A stretch of DNA of 64,000 nt from the NCBI GenBank assembly GCA_903824575.1, contig CAIJXJ010000224.1, positions 17,320 to 81,319 of the forward strand, given 5' to 3'. Under the pieces are notes generated by a model, which saw nothing but the letters and a program-made list of their open reading frames with translations, was not told the origin of the DNA and did not search any database. A program made the translations under genes and the position numbers. Shown here in pieces: positions 45,665 through 53,136 of this stretch (the stretch's first letter is position 1; every line of letters begins with the position of its first letter). The DNA comes from an uncultured Methylobacillus sp. GTDB lineage: Bacteria; Pseudomonadota; Gammaproteobacteria; Burkholderiales; Methylophilaceae.

Positions 45665-45749
45665 TCCCCAGTCCCCAGTCCCCAGTCCCCAGTCCCCAGT
45701 CCCCAGTCCCCAGTCCCCAGTCCCCAGTCCCCAGTCCCCAGTCCCCAGT
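45659..45749. repeat. Thirteen perfect CCCCAGT heptamers
   Basis: A 91-bp tandem run of the heptamer CCCCAGT, preceded by one variant CCCTAGT unit at 45652-45658. It lies about 100 bp upstream of the sigma-54-type element of flgB. The unit is the same kind as short tandemly repeated heptamers described in heterocystous cyanobacteria. Copy number should be prone to slippage. Confidence 0.9.
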
Positions 45750-45847
45750 CCCTCCTTGCCGCGACACGGCAAACTCTTGCCGTCCGGATGACTATTCAGG
45801 CCATCAATTTCAGCCTGATTCCTGATGCCATAGCTGTTTGCAATTGG

Positions 45848-45863
45848 TGGCATGCTTTCTGCT
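45848..45863 (+). promoter_or_regulatory. Sigma-54-type promoter upstream of flgB
   Basis: TGGCATG-N4-CTGCT against consensus TGGCACG-N4-TTGCA/T. The -24 GG and -12 GC are at the required 12-base distance. The predicted start is about 25 bp before the flgB ATG. FlrC, encoded in this window, is a suitable activator. Confidence 0.65.
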
Positions 45864-45901
45864 TTAACTGACCTGACAATGGCGTTAAGGGAATTGATGG
45901 C

Positions 45902-46306
45902 ATGACCAGCAGTATCGACAAGGCGTTCGCATTTCAGGAAAAAGCCCTGAGCCTGCGCGGTTATCGCCAGCAGGTGCTGGCGTCCAATATTGCCAATGCC
46001 GATACCCCCAATTACAAGGCCATGGACATCAATTTCGCCAGTGCCATGCGCCTGGCGCAGAGTGCAACAGCTGGCGTGAGTCTGGCCAAGACCGCCGTCG
46101 GTCACATGGATGGCAAGAACAATGGCCTGATGGCGGGTGTCGCGCCGCTCTATCGCACTTCGGTGCAGCCGAGTATCGATGGCAATACGGTGGACAGCAA
46201 TATTGAGCAGGCTCAGTTCTCCCAGAATTCGCTGCAATTCATGTCCACCTTGCAATTCATCAACGGCAATATTCGCGATATCACGCTGGCGTTGAAAGGT
46301 AACTGA
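45902..46306 (+). CDS. flgB: Flagellar proximal rod protein FlgB
   Basis: FlgB forms part of the proximal rod of the flagellar basal body and is exported by the flagellar type III system. The 134 residues show the family features: [20 protein letters not shown], the rod signature [19 protein letters not shown], and a C-terminal [20 protein letters not shown] helix. AAGGGA precedes the ATG. It is the first gene of flgBCDEFGHIJ, with a sigma-54-type promoter just upstream. Its stop shares a base with the flgC start. Confidence 0.96.
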   Translation: MTSSIDKAFAFQEKALSLRGYRQQVLASNIANADTPNYKAMDINFASAMRLAQSATAGVSLAKTAVGHMDGKNNGLMAGVAPLYRTSVQPSIDGNTVDSNIEQAQFSQNSLQFMSTLQFINGNIRDITLALKGN

Positions 46307-46719
46307 TGGCGCTGTTTAACGTATTTGATATTGCCGGGTCCGCCATGACGGCACAGTCCATGCGGCTCAATGTGACGGCAAGCAACATGGCGAATGCCGA
46401 TAGCGTGGCAGGCCCTGATGGCAAGCCCTATCGCGCCAAGCAGGTGGTGTTTCAGGCCAAGCCGCTCAATTCCGCCATGGCCAAGGGCACGAGTGGTGTG
46501 GTAGTGGCCAAGGTAGTGGATGATCCTTCACCGATGAAGCTGATCTACGATCCCAAGAGTCCGTATGCCAATGCACAAGGCTACGTGACCATGCCGAACG
46601 TCAATGTGGTCGAAGAAATGACCAACATGATTTCAGCCTCCCGTTCGTATCAGGCGAACGTGGAAATGATGAATACGGCCAAGACCCTGATTCAACGCAC
46701 GCTGACCATGGGTCAGTAA
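46306..46719 (+). CDS. flgC: Flagellar proximal rod protein FlgC
   Basis: FlgC builds the proximal rod together with FlgB and FlgF. The 137 residues contain the N-terminal [20 protein letters not shown], the typical VFQAKPLNS segment, and the C-terminal [20 protein letters not shown] and [19 protein letters not shown] helix. It starts on the last base of the flgB stop and lies 15 bp before flgD. Confidence 0.97.
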   Translation: MALFNVFDIAGSAMTAQSMRLNVTASNMANADSVAGPDGKPYRAKQVVFQAKPLNSAMAKGTSGVVVAKVVDDPSPMKLIYDPKSPYANAQGYVTMPNVNVVEEMTNMISASRSYQANVEMMNTAKTLIQRTLTMGQ

Positions 46720-46734
46720 TCACTTGAGGAGCAT

Positions 46735-47385
46735 ATGATGGTTTCAGCAGTGGCAAGCTCGACAGCGGCAACGGCTGGTACGGCGGCAAAAACGACCGCT
46801 AGTGCCGCGCAGGCACAACAGACTCAGTTTCTGCAGTTGCTGGTTACCCAGTTGCAGAATCAGGATCCATTGAATCCGATGGATAACGCGGCGATTACCA
46901 CCCAGATGGCACAGCTCTCGACGGTGCAGGGCATCGGGCAGTTGAATAGCACGATGACGGCGTTCTCGCAGTCGCAGGCATTCCAGTCGGTCAGCATGAT
47001 TGGACACAACATCCTGGCGCCGGGCAATGCCATCAACCTGAGCGGTGGTGCCGGCGTGGCTGGCGTCACCTTGCCAAGCGCGGCCAGCACCGTGACGGTT
47101 ACTGTCAAGGACGCGAATGGGGCGGTGGTGAATACGCTCAACCTGGGGGCACAACCGCAAGGAGTGGTGCCGTTTACCTGGAATGGCAAGGCCAGCAATG
47201 GCACCCAGGCGCCCGATGGTGCCTATACCTTTAGCGTGACAGCAGCAGCCGGTGGCACGACCCTTGCGCCGGTCGGCCTGTCGGAAGGTCTGGTGCAGAG
47301 CGTGCTGATGGATTCCACCGGACCGGCACTGGCGGTGCAGGGTATGGGTCAGATTGCCTTGAGTTCGGTCGCGCAGATACTGTAG
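46735..47385 (+). CDS. flgD: Flagellar hook capping protein FlgD
   Basis: FlgD forms a temporary cap that guides hook subunit assembly. The 216 residues have an Ala/Thr-rich N terminus, the conserved FLQLLVTQLQNQDPLNPMDN block, QMAQLSTVQGIGQLN, and a C-terminal FlgD Ig-like/Tudor region with GVVPFTWNGKASNGTQAPDG. Two adjacent ATG codons (46735 and 46738) follow GAGGAG; the second has the better spacing. It sits between flgC and flgE. Confidence 0.95.
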   Translation: MMVSAVASSTAATAGTAAKTTASAAQAQQTQFLQLLVTQLQNQDPLNPMDNAAITTQMAQLSTVQGIGQLNSTMTAFSQSQAFQSVSMIGHNILAPGNAINLSGGAGVAGVTLPSAASTVTVTVKDANGAVVNTLNLGAQPQGVVPFTWNGKASNGTQAPDGAYTFSVTAAAGGTTLAPVGLSEGLVQSVLMDSTGPALAVQGMGQIALSSVAQIL

Positions 47386-47403
47386 TTCAACGGGGAGCAG
47401 AAC

Positions 47404-48744
47404 ATGGGTTTTGAACAGGCATTAAGTGGTTTGAATGTGGCGTCGCAGAATCTGGACGTCATCGGCAATAATGTGGCGAATGCCAATACCGTTGGTTTCA
47501 AGGTGGGGGCGGCGCAGTTTGCCGACGTCTTCGCGGCGTCACTGAGTGTTGGTGGTGGTGGTGCCACGCAAGCCGGGTTGGGCGCCCGGGTGGTGGGGAT
47601 CGCGCAACAGTTCACGCAAGGCAATCTCACTACGACCGGCAACCCGTTGGATCTTGCCATCAACGGCAATGGTTTCTTCGAGGTGAGTGCAGTCGGCAGC
47701 AAGGCGATTTCCTATACCCGCAATGGCCAGTTCTCGCTGGACGCCAACAACAACCTGGTCAACAGCACGGGGTTGCAAGTGCAGGGCAATACCCTGAGTG
47801 CCAGTGGCACGGTTACGTCGATCGGTCCGGTGGCGATCCCCTCGGTCGCGGGTGCACCGGTCGCGACGGGGCAGTCTGGTTTGACAAGCGCTGGGGTGCA
47901 GGCGATGGTGAACCTGAATAGTGGTGATGCCGTCATTGATCCGACCGTCTATCCGTTTAGTGCGAATACACCAGCGAGTTACAACTTTTCGACTCCGGCT
48001 ACCGTATATGACAGCCAGGGCAACGCACATAACTTGACCATGTATTTCGTCAAGTCGGATCCGGCGGTAACTGCAAACACATGGACCATGCATGCCATGA
48101 TGCCCGATGTCGGCCCTGCCACCACGCCGCCAACGTGGGACGAAGTTGGCACGGCTGGCGGCGATACGCTTCACTTTAAGACTGACGGCACGTTGCTCGA
48201 TGTTAACGGCAATCCTGGTGGGGCTGTTCCGCTTAATAGTATCCAGATTACCGGACCGGCAGGAGCCACCACGCCAAGCGTGGTGAGCGCCAATGTCGAT
48301 CCCCTGTCATTCTTTCTGACCCTGACTGGCAGCACGCAATTTGCCGCTAGCGATTCAATCAATTCGCTGGCGCAGGATGGGGCGGCGACGGGAAGGCTGG
48401 CCAGCTACAACGTGGGTACCAATGGCATCATCCAGGCGACCTACAGCAATGGGCAGACCAAGGACATTGCGCAATTGCTGCTTTCAACCTTCAATAATCC
48501 GCAGGGCTTGCAGGCGTTGGGCAACAATCTATGGGCGGCGACTGCGAAGTCTGGAGCGCCAAGTACTAACCCGCCAGGGGTCGGCAACAATGGCGTGCTG
48601 CAATCGGGTGCCACAGAAGACTCCAACGTTAACCTGACGACGCAACTGGTCGATATGATCACCGCGCAGCGTGCCTATCAGGCCAATGCCCAGACCATCA
48701 AGACCGAAGATGCAGTGATGTCAACGCTGATCAATCTGAAGTAA
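47404..48744 (+). CDS. flgE: Flagellar hook protein FlgE
   Basis: FlgE polymerises into the flexible hook. The 446 residues show the N-terminal FEQALSGLNVASQNLDVIGN and NVANANTVGFKVGAAQFADV, the FlgE D1-type block YTRNGQFSLDANNNLVNSTG, a middle D2 region (TPATVYDSQGNAHNLTMYFV) and the C-terminal VDMITAQRAYQANAQTIKTE. Length is close to the usual ~400-440. GGGGAG precedes the ATG. A GGGACTAGGGGCTAG element separates it from flgF. Confidence 0.96.
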   Translation: MGFEQALSGLNVASQNLDVIGNNVANANTVGFKVGAAQFADVFAASLSVGGGGATQAGLGARVVGIAQQFTQGNLTTTGNPLDLAINGNGFFEVSAVGSKAISYTRNGQFSLDANNNLVNSTGLQVQGNTLSASGTVTSIGPVAIPSVAGAPVATGQSGLTSAGVQAMVNLNSGDAVIDPTVYPFSANTPASYNFSTPATVYDSQGNAHNLTMYFVKSDPAVTANTWTMHAMMPDVGPATTPPTWDEVGTAGGDTLHFKTDGTLLDVNGNPGGAVPLNSIQITGPAGATTPSVVSANVDPLSFFLTLTGSTQFAASDSINSLAQDGAATGRLASYNVGTNGIIQATYSNGQTKDIAQLLLSTFNNPQGLQALGNNLWAATAKSGAPSTNPPGVGNNGVLQSGATEDSNVNLTTQLVDMITAQRAYQANAQTIKTEDAVMSTLINLK

Positions 48745-48749
48745 TGAAT

Positions 48750-48796
48750 GGGACTAGGGGCTAGCGATGAAGCCGGGACTAAGGATTGAGGGCTGA
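48750..48796. repeat. GGGACTAGGGGCTAG-type element between flgE and flgF
   Basis: The 58-bp gap contains GGGACTAGGGGCTAGCGATG followed by a related GGGACTAAGGATTGAGGGCTGAG unit. It is another member of the repeat family found at 42.0, 43.0 and 45.6 kb, here inside the flagellar operon and without a matching inverted arm. Confidence 0.5.
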
Positions 48797-48802
48797 GAAA
48801 CG

Positions 48803-49543
48803 ATGGACAGGCTGATCTACATTGCGATGAATGGTGCCAAGCACAGCTTGATCCAGCAGGCGGTGACGGCAAACAATCTGGCGAACGCCTCGACCACGGC
48901 CTATAAGTCACAGATCAACGCATTTCGTGCGGTGCCGGTCGTGGGTCCGGGAACCGCGACCCGGACCTTCGTGGTGGATTCGACGCCGGGTGCCGATCTG
49001 TCCTCCGGCACCATGCAATCAACCGGTCGTCCGCTTGATGTGGCGGTGCAGGGCGATGGCTGGATTGCGGTGCAGGATGCAAAGGGTCAGGAGGCCTATA
49101 CCCGCAACGGTAGTTTACAGGTGACTTCAAGTGGTCAATTGGTGACCAGCAACGGCTTGCCGGTAATTGGCGACGGTGGTCCGATTTCCATTCCGCCGGA
49201 CTCGGAAGTGACGGTTGGTCAGGATGGCACCATCTCCGTTGTCACCAACAGCCAGTACAACGCTACCTCGGCCGTTGCACGCATCAAGTTGGTCAATCCG
49301 CCGGATGCCAGCATGGTGCGCGGCGATGATGGTCTGTTTCGTCAGGCCAATGGTCAACCGGCAGCAACGGATGCGGCAGTCAGCCTGGCCTCCGGCACGC
49401 TGGAGGCGAGTAATGTCAGTAGCGTGAATGCCCTGATCAGCATGATTGATCAGTCTCGGTTTTTCGATATGCAGGTCCAGTTACTACAGAAGGCCGGTGA
49501 GAACGACACCAAGGCGCTGCAGGTGCTGTCACTTTCCGCTTAA
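48803..49543 (+). CDS. flgF: Flagellar rod protein FlgF
   Basis: FlgF is a rod protein. The 246 residues have MDRLIYIAMNGAKHSLIQQA, TANNLANASTTAYKSQINAF, a YTRNGSLQVTSSGQLVTSNG block shared by rod/hook proteins, and a C-terminal SALNALISMIDQSRFFDMQV-like helix (VNALISMIDQSRFFDMQVQL). It follows flgE after a repeat-containing gap and precedes flgG by 18 bp. Confidence 0.95.
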   Translation: MDRLIYIAMNGAKHSLIQQAVTANNLANASTTAYKSQINAFRAVPVVGPGTATRTFVVDSTPGADLSSGTMQSTGRPLDVAVQGDGWIAVQDAKGQEAYTRNGSLQVTSSGQLVTSNGLPVIGDGGPISIPPDSEVTVGQDGTISVVTNSQYNATSAVARIKLVNPPDASMVRGDDGLFRQANGQPAATDAAVSLASGTLEASNVSSVNALISMIDQSRFFDMQVQLLQKAGENDTKALQVLSLSA

Positions 49544-49561
49544 ATATTTCAGGAAACAATC

Positions 49562-50344
49562 ATGCTCAGATCACTTTGGATCGCCAAGACCGGGATGGAG
49601 TCGCAGCAGACCAGCATCGACGTCATCTCCAACAATCTGGCCAATGTCAGCACCACCGGTTTTAAGAAGTCGCGTCCGGTGTTCGAAGACCTGATCTATC
49701 AGACCTTGCGCCAGTCAGGTTCGTCGGCGTCGCAAACAACCAGTGTTCCATCGGGCTTGCAACTGGGTACCGGCGTTCGTCCGGTGGCGGCAGAGCACAT
49801 CTTCTTGCAGGGCAATCTGTCGCAGACCAGCAATACACTGGACGTGGCGATTCAGGGCAATGGCTTCTTCAAGGTGCTTCAGTCAGATGGTTCTGCAGCT
49901 TATACGCGTGATGGCTCTTTTCAGTTGAATGCTTCAGGCATTGTGGTTGATGCTAATGGCAATCCACTCGATCCCGCTATAAATATTCCCCAAATCGCCA
50001 CTAATGTGAGTATCGCCAAAGACGGTACGGTGTCCTATCTCGATACTGCCAATGCCACGCAAACGGCAGGTGTTATTCAGCTGAGCAGCTTCGTCAATCC
50101 TGCAGGCTTGCAGAGCATCGGAAATAATTTGTTTGTGGAAGTTACTGCGGCTTCAGGTACGGCTACCTCGGGTACTGCTGGAGCTAACGGTCTCGGCACG
50201 TTGCAACAGGGCTTCGTCGAGGCGTCCAACGTCAATGTGGTGGAAGAAATGGTCAATATGATCCAGGCGCAGCGCGCCTATGAACTCAACTCGAAGGCGG
50301 TACAGGCGTCGAACGAGATGCTGCAACGCCTGGTGCAACTGTAA
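49562..50344 (+). CDS. flgG: Flagellar distal rod protein FlgG
   Basis: FlgG forms the distal rod. The 260 residues match the family length, with MLRSLWIAKTGMESQQTSID, VISNNLANVSTTGFKKSRPV, FEDLIYQTLRQSGSSAS, the LQLGTGVRPVAAEHIFLQGN block, and the C-terminal [20 protein letters not shown] and RAYELNSKAVQASNEMLQRL. AGGAAA precedes the ATG. flgH follows after 10 bp. Confidence 0.97.
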   Translation: MLRSLWIAKTGMESQQTSIDVISNNLANVSTTGFKKSRPVFEDLIYQTLRQSGSSASQTTSVPSGLQLGTGVRPVAAEHIFLQGNLSQTSNTLDVAIQGNGFFKVLQSDGSAAYTRDGSFQLNASGIVVDANGNPLDPAINIPQIATNVSIAKDGTVSYLDTANATQTAGVIQLSSFVNPAGLQSIGNNLFVEVTAASGTATSGTAGANGLGTLQQGFVEASNVNVVEEMVNMIQAQRAYELNSKAVQASNEMLQRLVQL

Positions 50345-50354
50345 GGAGAGCATC

Positions 50355-51083
50355 ATGAACACACGAATTCTGGTGTTGATGCTGGCTTTGTTCTTGAGTG
50401 GATGTAATACCGATCCATCGACCAGCGTGCAGCAACCCATGACGATACGGCCAAACGCGACGCCGCCCAAGGCCTATCATGATGGCGCAATCTACCAGGT
50501 GAGTGACAGTCGCCCGCTGTTCGAGGACCGACGCGCCCGCTTCGTTGGTGACACCCTGACTGTCACCCTTCTGGAGACGAGCTCCGCCACCAAGACCACC
50601 AACGAAAGCATGGCTAGAGCCGGTTCCGCAGCTGTGGCTGTCGGAACACCGACGGTGCTTGGCGTGACGCCTGGTAGCGCCGCTGCCAACGCCGCTGCAA
50701 ATGCCGCCGCAGCCACTGCAGGCACCGCCCAGCTTGGGCTTTTCGGCACCAGATTCACGGGGACTTCCGCCCTTAGTAGCTCCAATAAAGATACTGCTGC
50801 AAATACCAACGCCATCACCGGCACGTTGACGGTGACGGTGATCGAGGTCTTGCCTAACGGCAATTTGAGAGTCAGTGGCGAGAAGCAGATCGGCATCAAT
50901 TCTGAGAGCGAATTTATCCGACTGTCGGGCGTAGTCAATCCGGTCAATATCACTTCGACCAATACCGTTGTCTCGACCCAGTTGGCCGATGCCCGTGTCG
51001 AGTCCAAGACCAAGCAGAGCGTCGATACGGCGCAGGTGGTCAGCATGCTGTCGCGGTTCTTTGTTGCCTTGTTGCCGTTCTAA
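50355..51083 (+). CDS. flgH: Flagellar L-ring lipoprotein FlgH
   Basis: FlgH forms the L ring in the outer membrane. The 242 residues start with a lipoprotein signal and lipobox LALFLSGCNT, so Cys17 or so is acylated. Then GAIYQVSDSRPLFEDRRARF, VGDTLTVTLLETSSATKTTN, GTLTVTVIEVLPNGNLRVSG and EKQIGINSESEFIRLSGVVN, a clear FlgH set. An Ala-rich stretch (AAANAAANAAAATAGTA) lies near the middle. AAGGAGAG precedes the ATG at 50355; upstream residues overlap flgG and are discarded. Confidence 0.96.
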   Translation: MNTRILVLMLALFLSGCNTDPSTSVQQPMTIRPNATPPKAYHDGAIYQVSDSRPLFEDRRARFVGDTLTVTLLETSSATKTTNESMARAGSAAVAVGTPTVLGVTPGSAAANAAANAAAATAGTAQLGLFGTRFTGTSALSSSNKDTAANTNAITGTLTVTVIEVLPNGNLRVSGEKQIGINSESEFIRLSGVVNPVNITSTNTVVSTQLADARVESKTKQSVDTAQVVSMLSRFFVALLPF

Positions 51084-51092
51084 GGAAATATC

Positions 51093-52166
51093 ATGAACAT
51101 GCCAGTCACAGGTGTCATTGCATTGCTGCTAGCCCTGGTGGCGATGCCGGTGCAGGCCGATCGCATCAAGGATCTGGTGTCGATTCAGGGCGTGCGTAAC
51201 AATCAGCTGATGGGTTATGGCATCGTGGTGGGTCTGGATGGCACTGGCGACCAGACCACGCAGACGCCGTTCACGGTACAGAGCATCATCAGCATGCTGC
51301 AGAACATGGGCGTGAACCTGCCGGTCGGCACCAGTTTGCAGCTCAAGAACGTGGCCGCAGTGATCGTCACTGCCAACCTGCCTCCCTTTGCCAAGAACGG
51401 CCAGACCGTGGACGTGACGGTGTCCTCCATGGGCAATGCCAAAAGCCTGCGCGGCGGCACTTTGCTGATGTCGCCTCTGAAGGGCGCCGACGGCCAGGTC
51501 TATGCCATGGCGCAGGGCAATGTGCTGGTGGGTGGGGTGGGCGTTTCGCCTGGCAACACCGCGCACTTGAGTGTCGGTCGTGTACCGTCCGGCGCCACGG
51601 TGGAGCGTGTGGTACTGGCTGATGTCGGGCAGGGTGAATATGTCAATCTGGAACTCAATAAGACCGATTTCACCACCGCCACCCGCATGGTGGATACCAT
51701 CAATCGCAGCTTCGGTGCCGGCACTGCGGTGGCGCTCGATGCCCGCATGGTCCGCGTTACGGCCCCGATGGACAACAATCTGCGTATCGGCTTTATCTCG
51801 CGCATGGAAAATCTTTCCGTGAGTCCAGGGGATGACATCGCCCGCATCATCCTGAACGAGCGCACCGGTTCCATCGTCATGAATCGCGAAGTCAAATTGG
51901 ATACGGTGGCGGTGGCACATGGCAATCTGTCGGTGGTGATTTCCAGCGAACCGTTGATCGGCCAGCCCGCCGTAGCGGCCCCTGAACAGGCACAGGGTGA
52001 GGCCAAGGAAAAGAAGCCTGAGCTGGTGGTGCTGAAGGCCGGCACTACGCTGGGCGAGGTGGTCAAGGCACTGAACGCGGTCGGCGCCTCGCCGCAGGAT
52101 TTGCTGGCCATCCTGCAGGCAATGAAGGCGGCGGGTGCACTGAAGGCAGATCTGGAAATCATCTGA
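51093..52166 (+). CDS. flgI: Flagellar P-ring protein FlgI
   Basis: FlgI forms the periplasmic P ring with help from FlgA. The 357 residues begin with a signal peptide (VTGVIALLLALVAMPVQA) and then DRIKDLVSIQGVRNNQLMGY, VGLDGTGDQTTQTPFTVQSI, KNVAAVIVTANLPPFAKNGQ and GNAKSLRGGTLLMSPLKGAD, almost unmistakable. The end TTLGEVVKALNAVGASPQDL is also typical. AAGGAAATATC precedes the ATG. Its stop overlaps the flgJ start. Confidence 0.98.
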   Translation: MNMPVTGVIALLLALVAMPVQADRIKDLVSIQGVRNNQLMGYGIVVGLDGTGDQTTQTPFTVQSIISMLQNMGVNLPVGTSLQLKNVAAVIVTANLPPFAKNGQTVDVTVSSMGNAKSLRGGTLLMSPLKGADGQVYAMAQGNVLVGGVGVSPGNTAHLSVGRVPSGATVERVVLADVGQGEYVNLELNKTDFTTATRMVDTINRSFGAGTAVALDARMVRVTAPMDNNLRIGFISRMENLSVSPGDDIARIILNERTGSIVMNREVKLDTVAVAHGNLSVVISSEPLIGQPAVAAPEQAQGEAKEKKPELVVLKAGTTLGEVVKALNAVGASPQDLLAILQAMKAAGALKADLEII

Positions 52167-53080
52167 TGATTTCCTCTGTCACCGATAGCCTGGCCGTCAA
52201 CCCGCAAGGGCTGGATGCCTTGCGCCTGCAGGCCAAGCAGGATGGTGGCCGTGAATCCTTGCATGCGGCGGCGGCACAGTTCGAGTCTTACTTCATGCAG
52301 ATGATGCTGCGCAGCATGCGGCAGACGCTGTCGCAGGACGGTCCGTTCGACAGCCGTGAAACCAAGACCTTCACCGACATGTACGACCAGCAGATCGCAC
52401 AGAACATCTCCAAGGGCCGTGGCATCGGCCTCGCCGACATGCTGACGCAGCAGATGCAGGGCAAGGCTGGCATCGCCGTCGCGGCAAGTCCAGCTGTACA
52501 GAAGCCATTGACGTTGCAAACGTCTGCGGCCGTCGCACCCGCAACAGCCTCCGCACCCGTCCCCGTAGCGGCTACTGATACGCCGCTCACGGCTGACAAC
52601 TTTGTCAACAAGTTGTGGCCGCATGCGGTCGATGCCGCCACCGAACTTGGCGTTTCCCCGCATGTGCTGCTGGCGCAGGCGGCACTTGAAACCGGTTGGG
52701 GCAAGCACGAATTGCAAGGCAGTAGCGGCAACAGCTACAACCTCTTTAACATCAAGGCCGGCAAGAACTGGATCGGGGCCACGGTGAGCGCAAATACCAC
52801 CGAATACGTAAACGGTAAGCCGGTTACGCAGAGCGCCAGTTTCAAGGCCTACGGTTCCTACGGCGAGGCCTTCGCCGATTATGCCAGGCAGATCAAGACT
52901 AATCCCCGTTACGCCGGCGCGATGGCGCAGGGCAGCAATGCGGAAGGCTTCGTGCGCGGCTTGCAGACCGGCGGCTATGCGACCGACCCGATGTATGCGG
53001 ACAAGATTCTTCGCGTGATCAAGAGTTCGACTTTTCGTGATGGCTTGGCCGCCAGCACGACAGCCTCTTCTGCCGTCTGA
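52166..53080 (+). CDS. flgJ: Flagellar rod-assembly peptidoglycan hydrolase FlgJ
   Basis: FlgJ is a rod cap and muramidase that opens the peptidoglycan for the rod. The 304 residues have two parts: the N-terminal rod-binding domain (QFESYFMQMMLRSMRQTLSQ, KTFTDMYDQQIAQNISKGRG) and the C-terminal glucosaminidase domain (VSPHVLLAQAALETGWGKHE, SYNLFNIKAGKNWIGATV, AYGSYGEAFADYARQIKTNP), with the catalytic Glu in ALETGWG. An Ala/Pro-rich linker separates them. It overlaps flgI by one base. Confidence 0.96.
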   Translation: MISSVTDSLAVNPQGLDALRLQAKQDGGRESLHAAAAQFESYFMQMMLRSMRQTLSQDGPFDSRETKTFTDMYDQQIAQNISKGRGIGLADMLTQQMQGKAGIAVAASPAVQKPLTLQTSAAVAPATASAPVPVAATDTPLTADNFVNKLWPHAVDAATELGVSPHVLLAQAALETGWGKHELQGSSGNSYNLFNIKAGKNWIGATVSANTTEYVNGKPVTQSASFKAYGSYGEAFADYARQIKTNPRYAGAMAQGSNAEGFVRGLQTGGYATDPMYADKILRVIKSSTFRDGLAASTTASSAV

Positions 53081-53081
53081 T

Positions 53082-53108
53082 TCAAGAATGAATATAAATT
53101 GCCGATAA
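53082..53108 (+). promoter_or_regulatory. Sigma-28 (FliA)-type promoter upstream of flgK
   Basis: GCCGATAA at 53101-53108 is identical to the sigma-28 -10 consensus. Eleven bases upstream is TCAAGAAT (53082-53089), matching five of eight bases of TAAAGTTT. It lies 28 bp before the flgK ATG. flgKL under FliA control is the common arrangement. Confidence 0.7.
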
Positions 53109-53136
53109 TTCAGCAAACAGTTGAGGTTATTGAATC

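Noticed and set aside
45652..45749. Heptamer array as a CRISPR
   Set aside because: The 7-bp units are directly adjacent with no spacers, and no cas genes are nearby.
45620..46255. Leftward reading frame encoding a GLGTGDW repeat protein
   Set aside because: The repeat is only the translation of the CCCCAGT array; the rest lies antisense to flgB, and no ribosome site or family feature is present.
51500..53116. Long leftward open frame (about 538 codons) opposite flgI and flgJ
   Set aside because: It is antisense to two unmistakable flagellar genes, has no domain signature, and arises from their GC-rich codon pattern.
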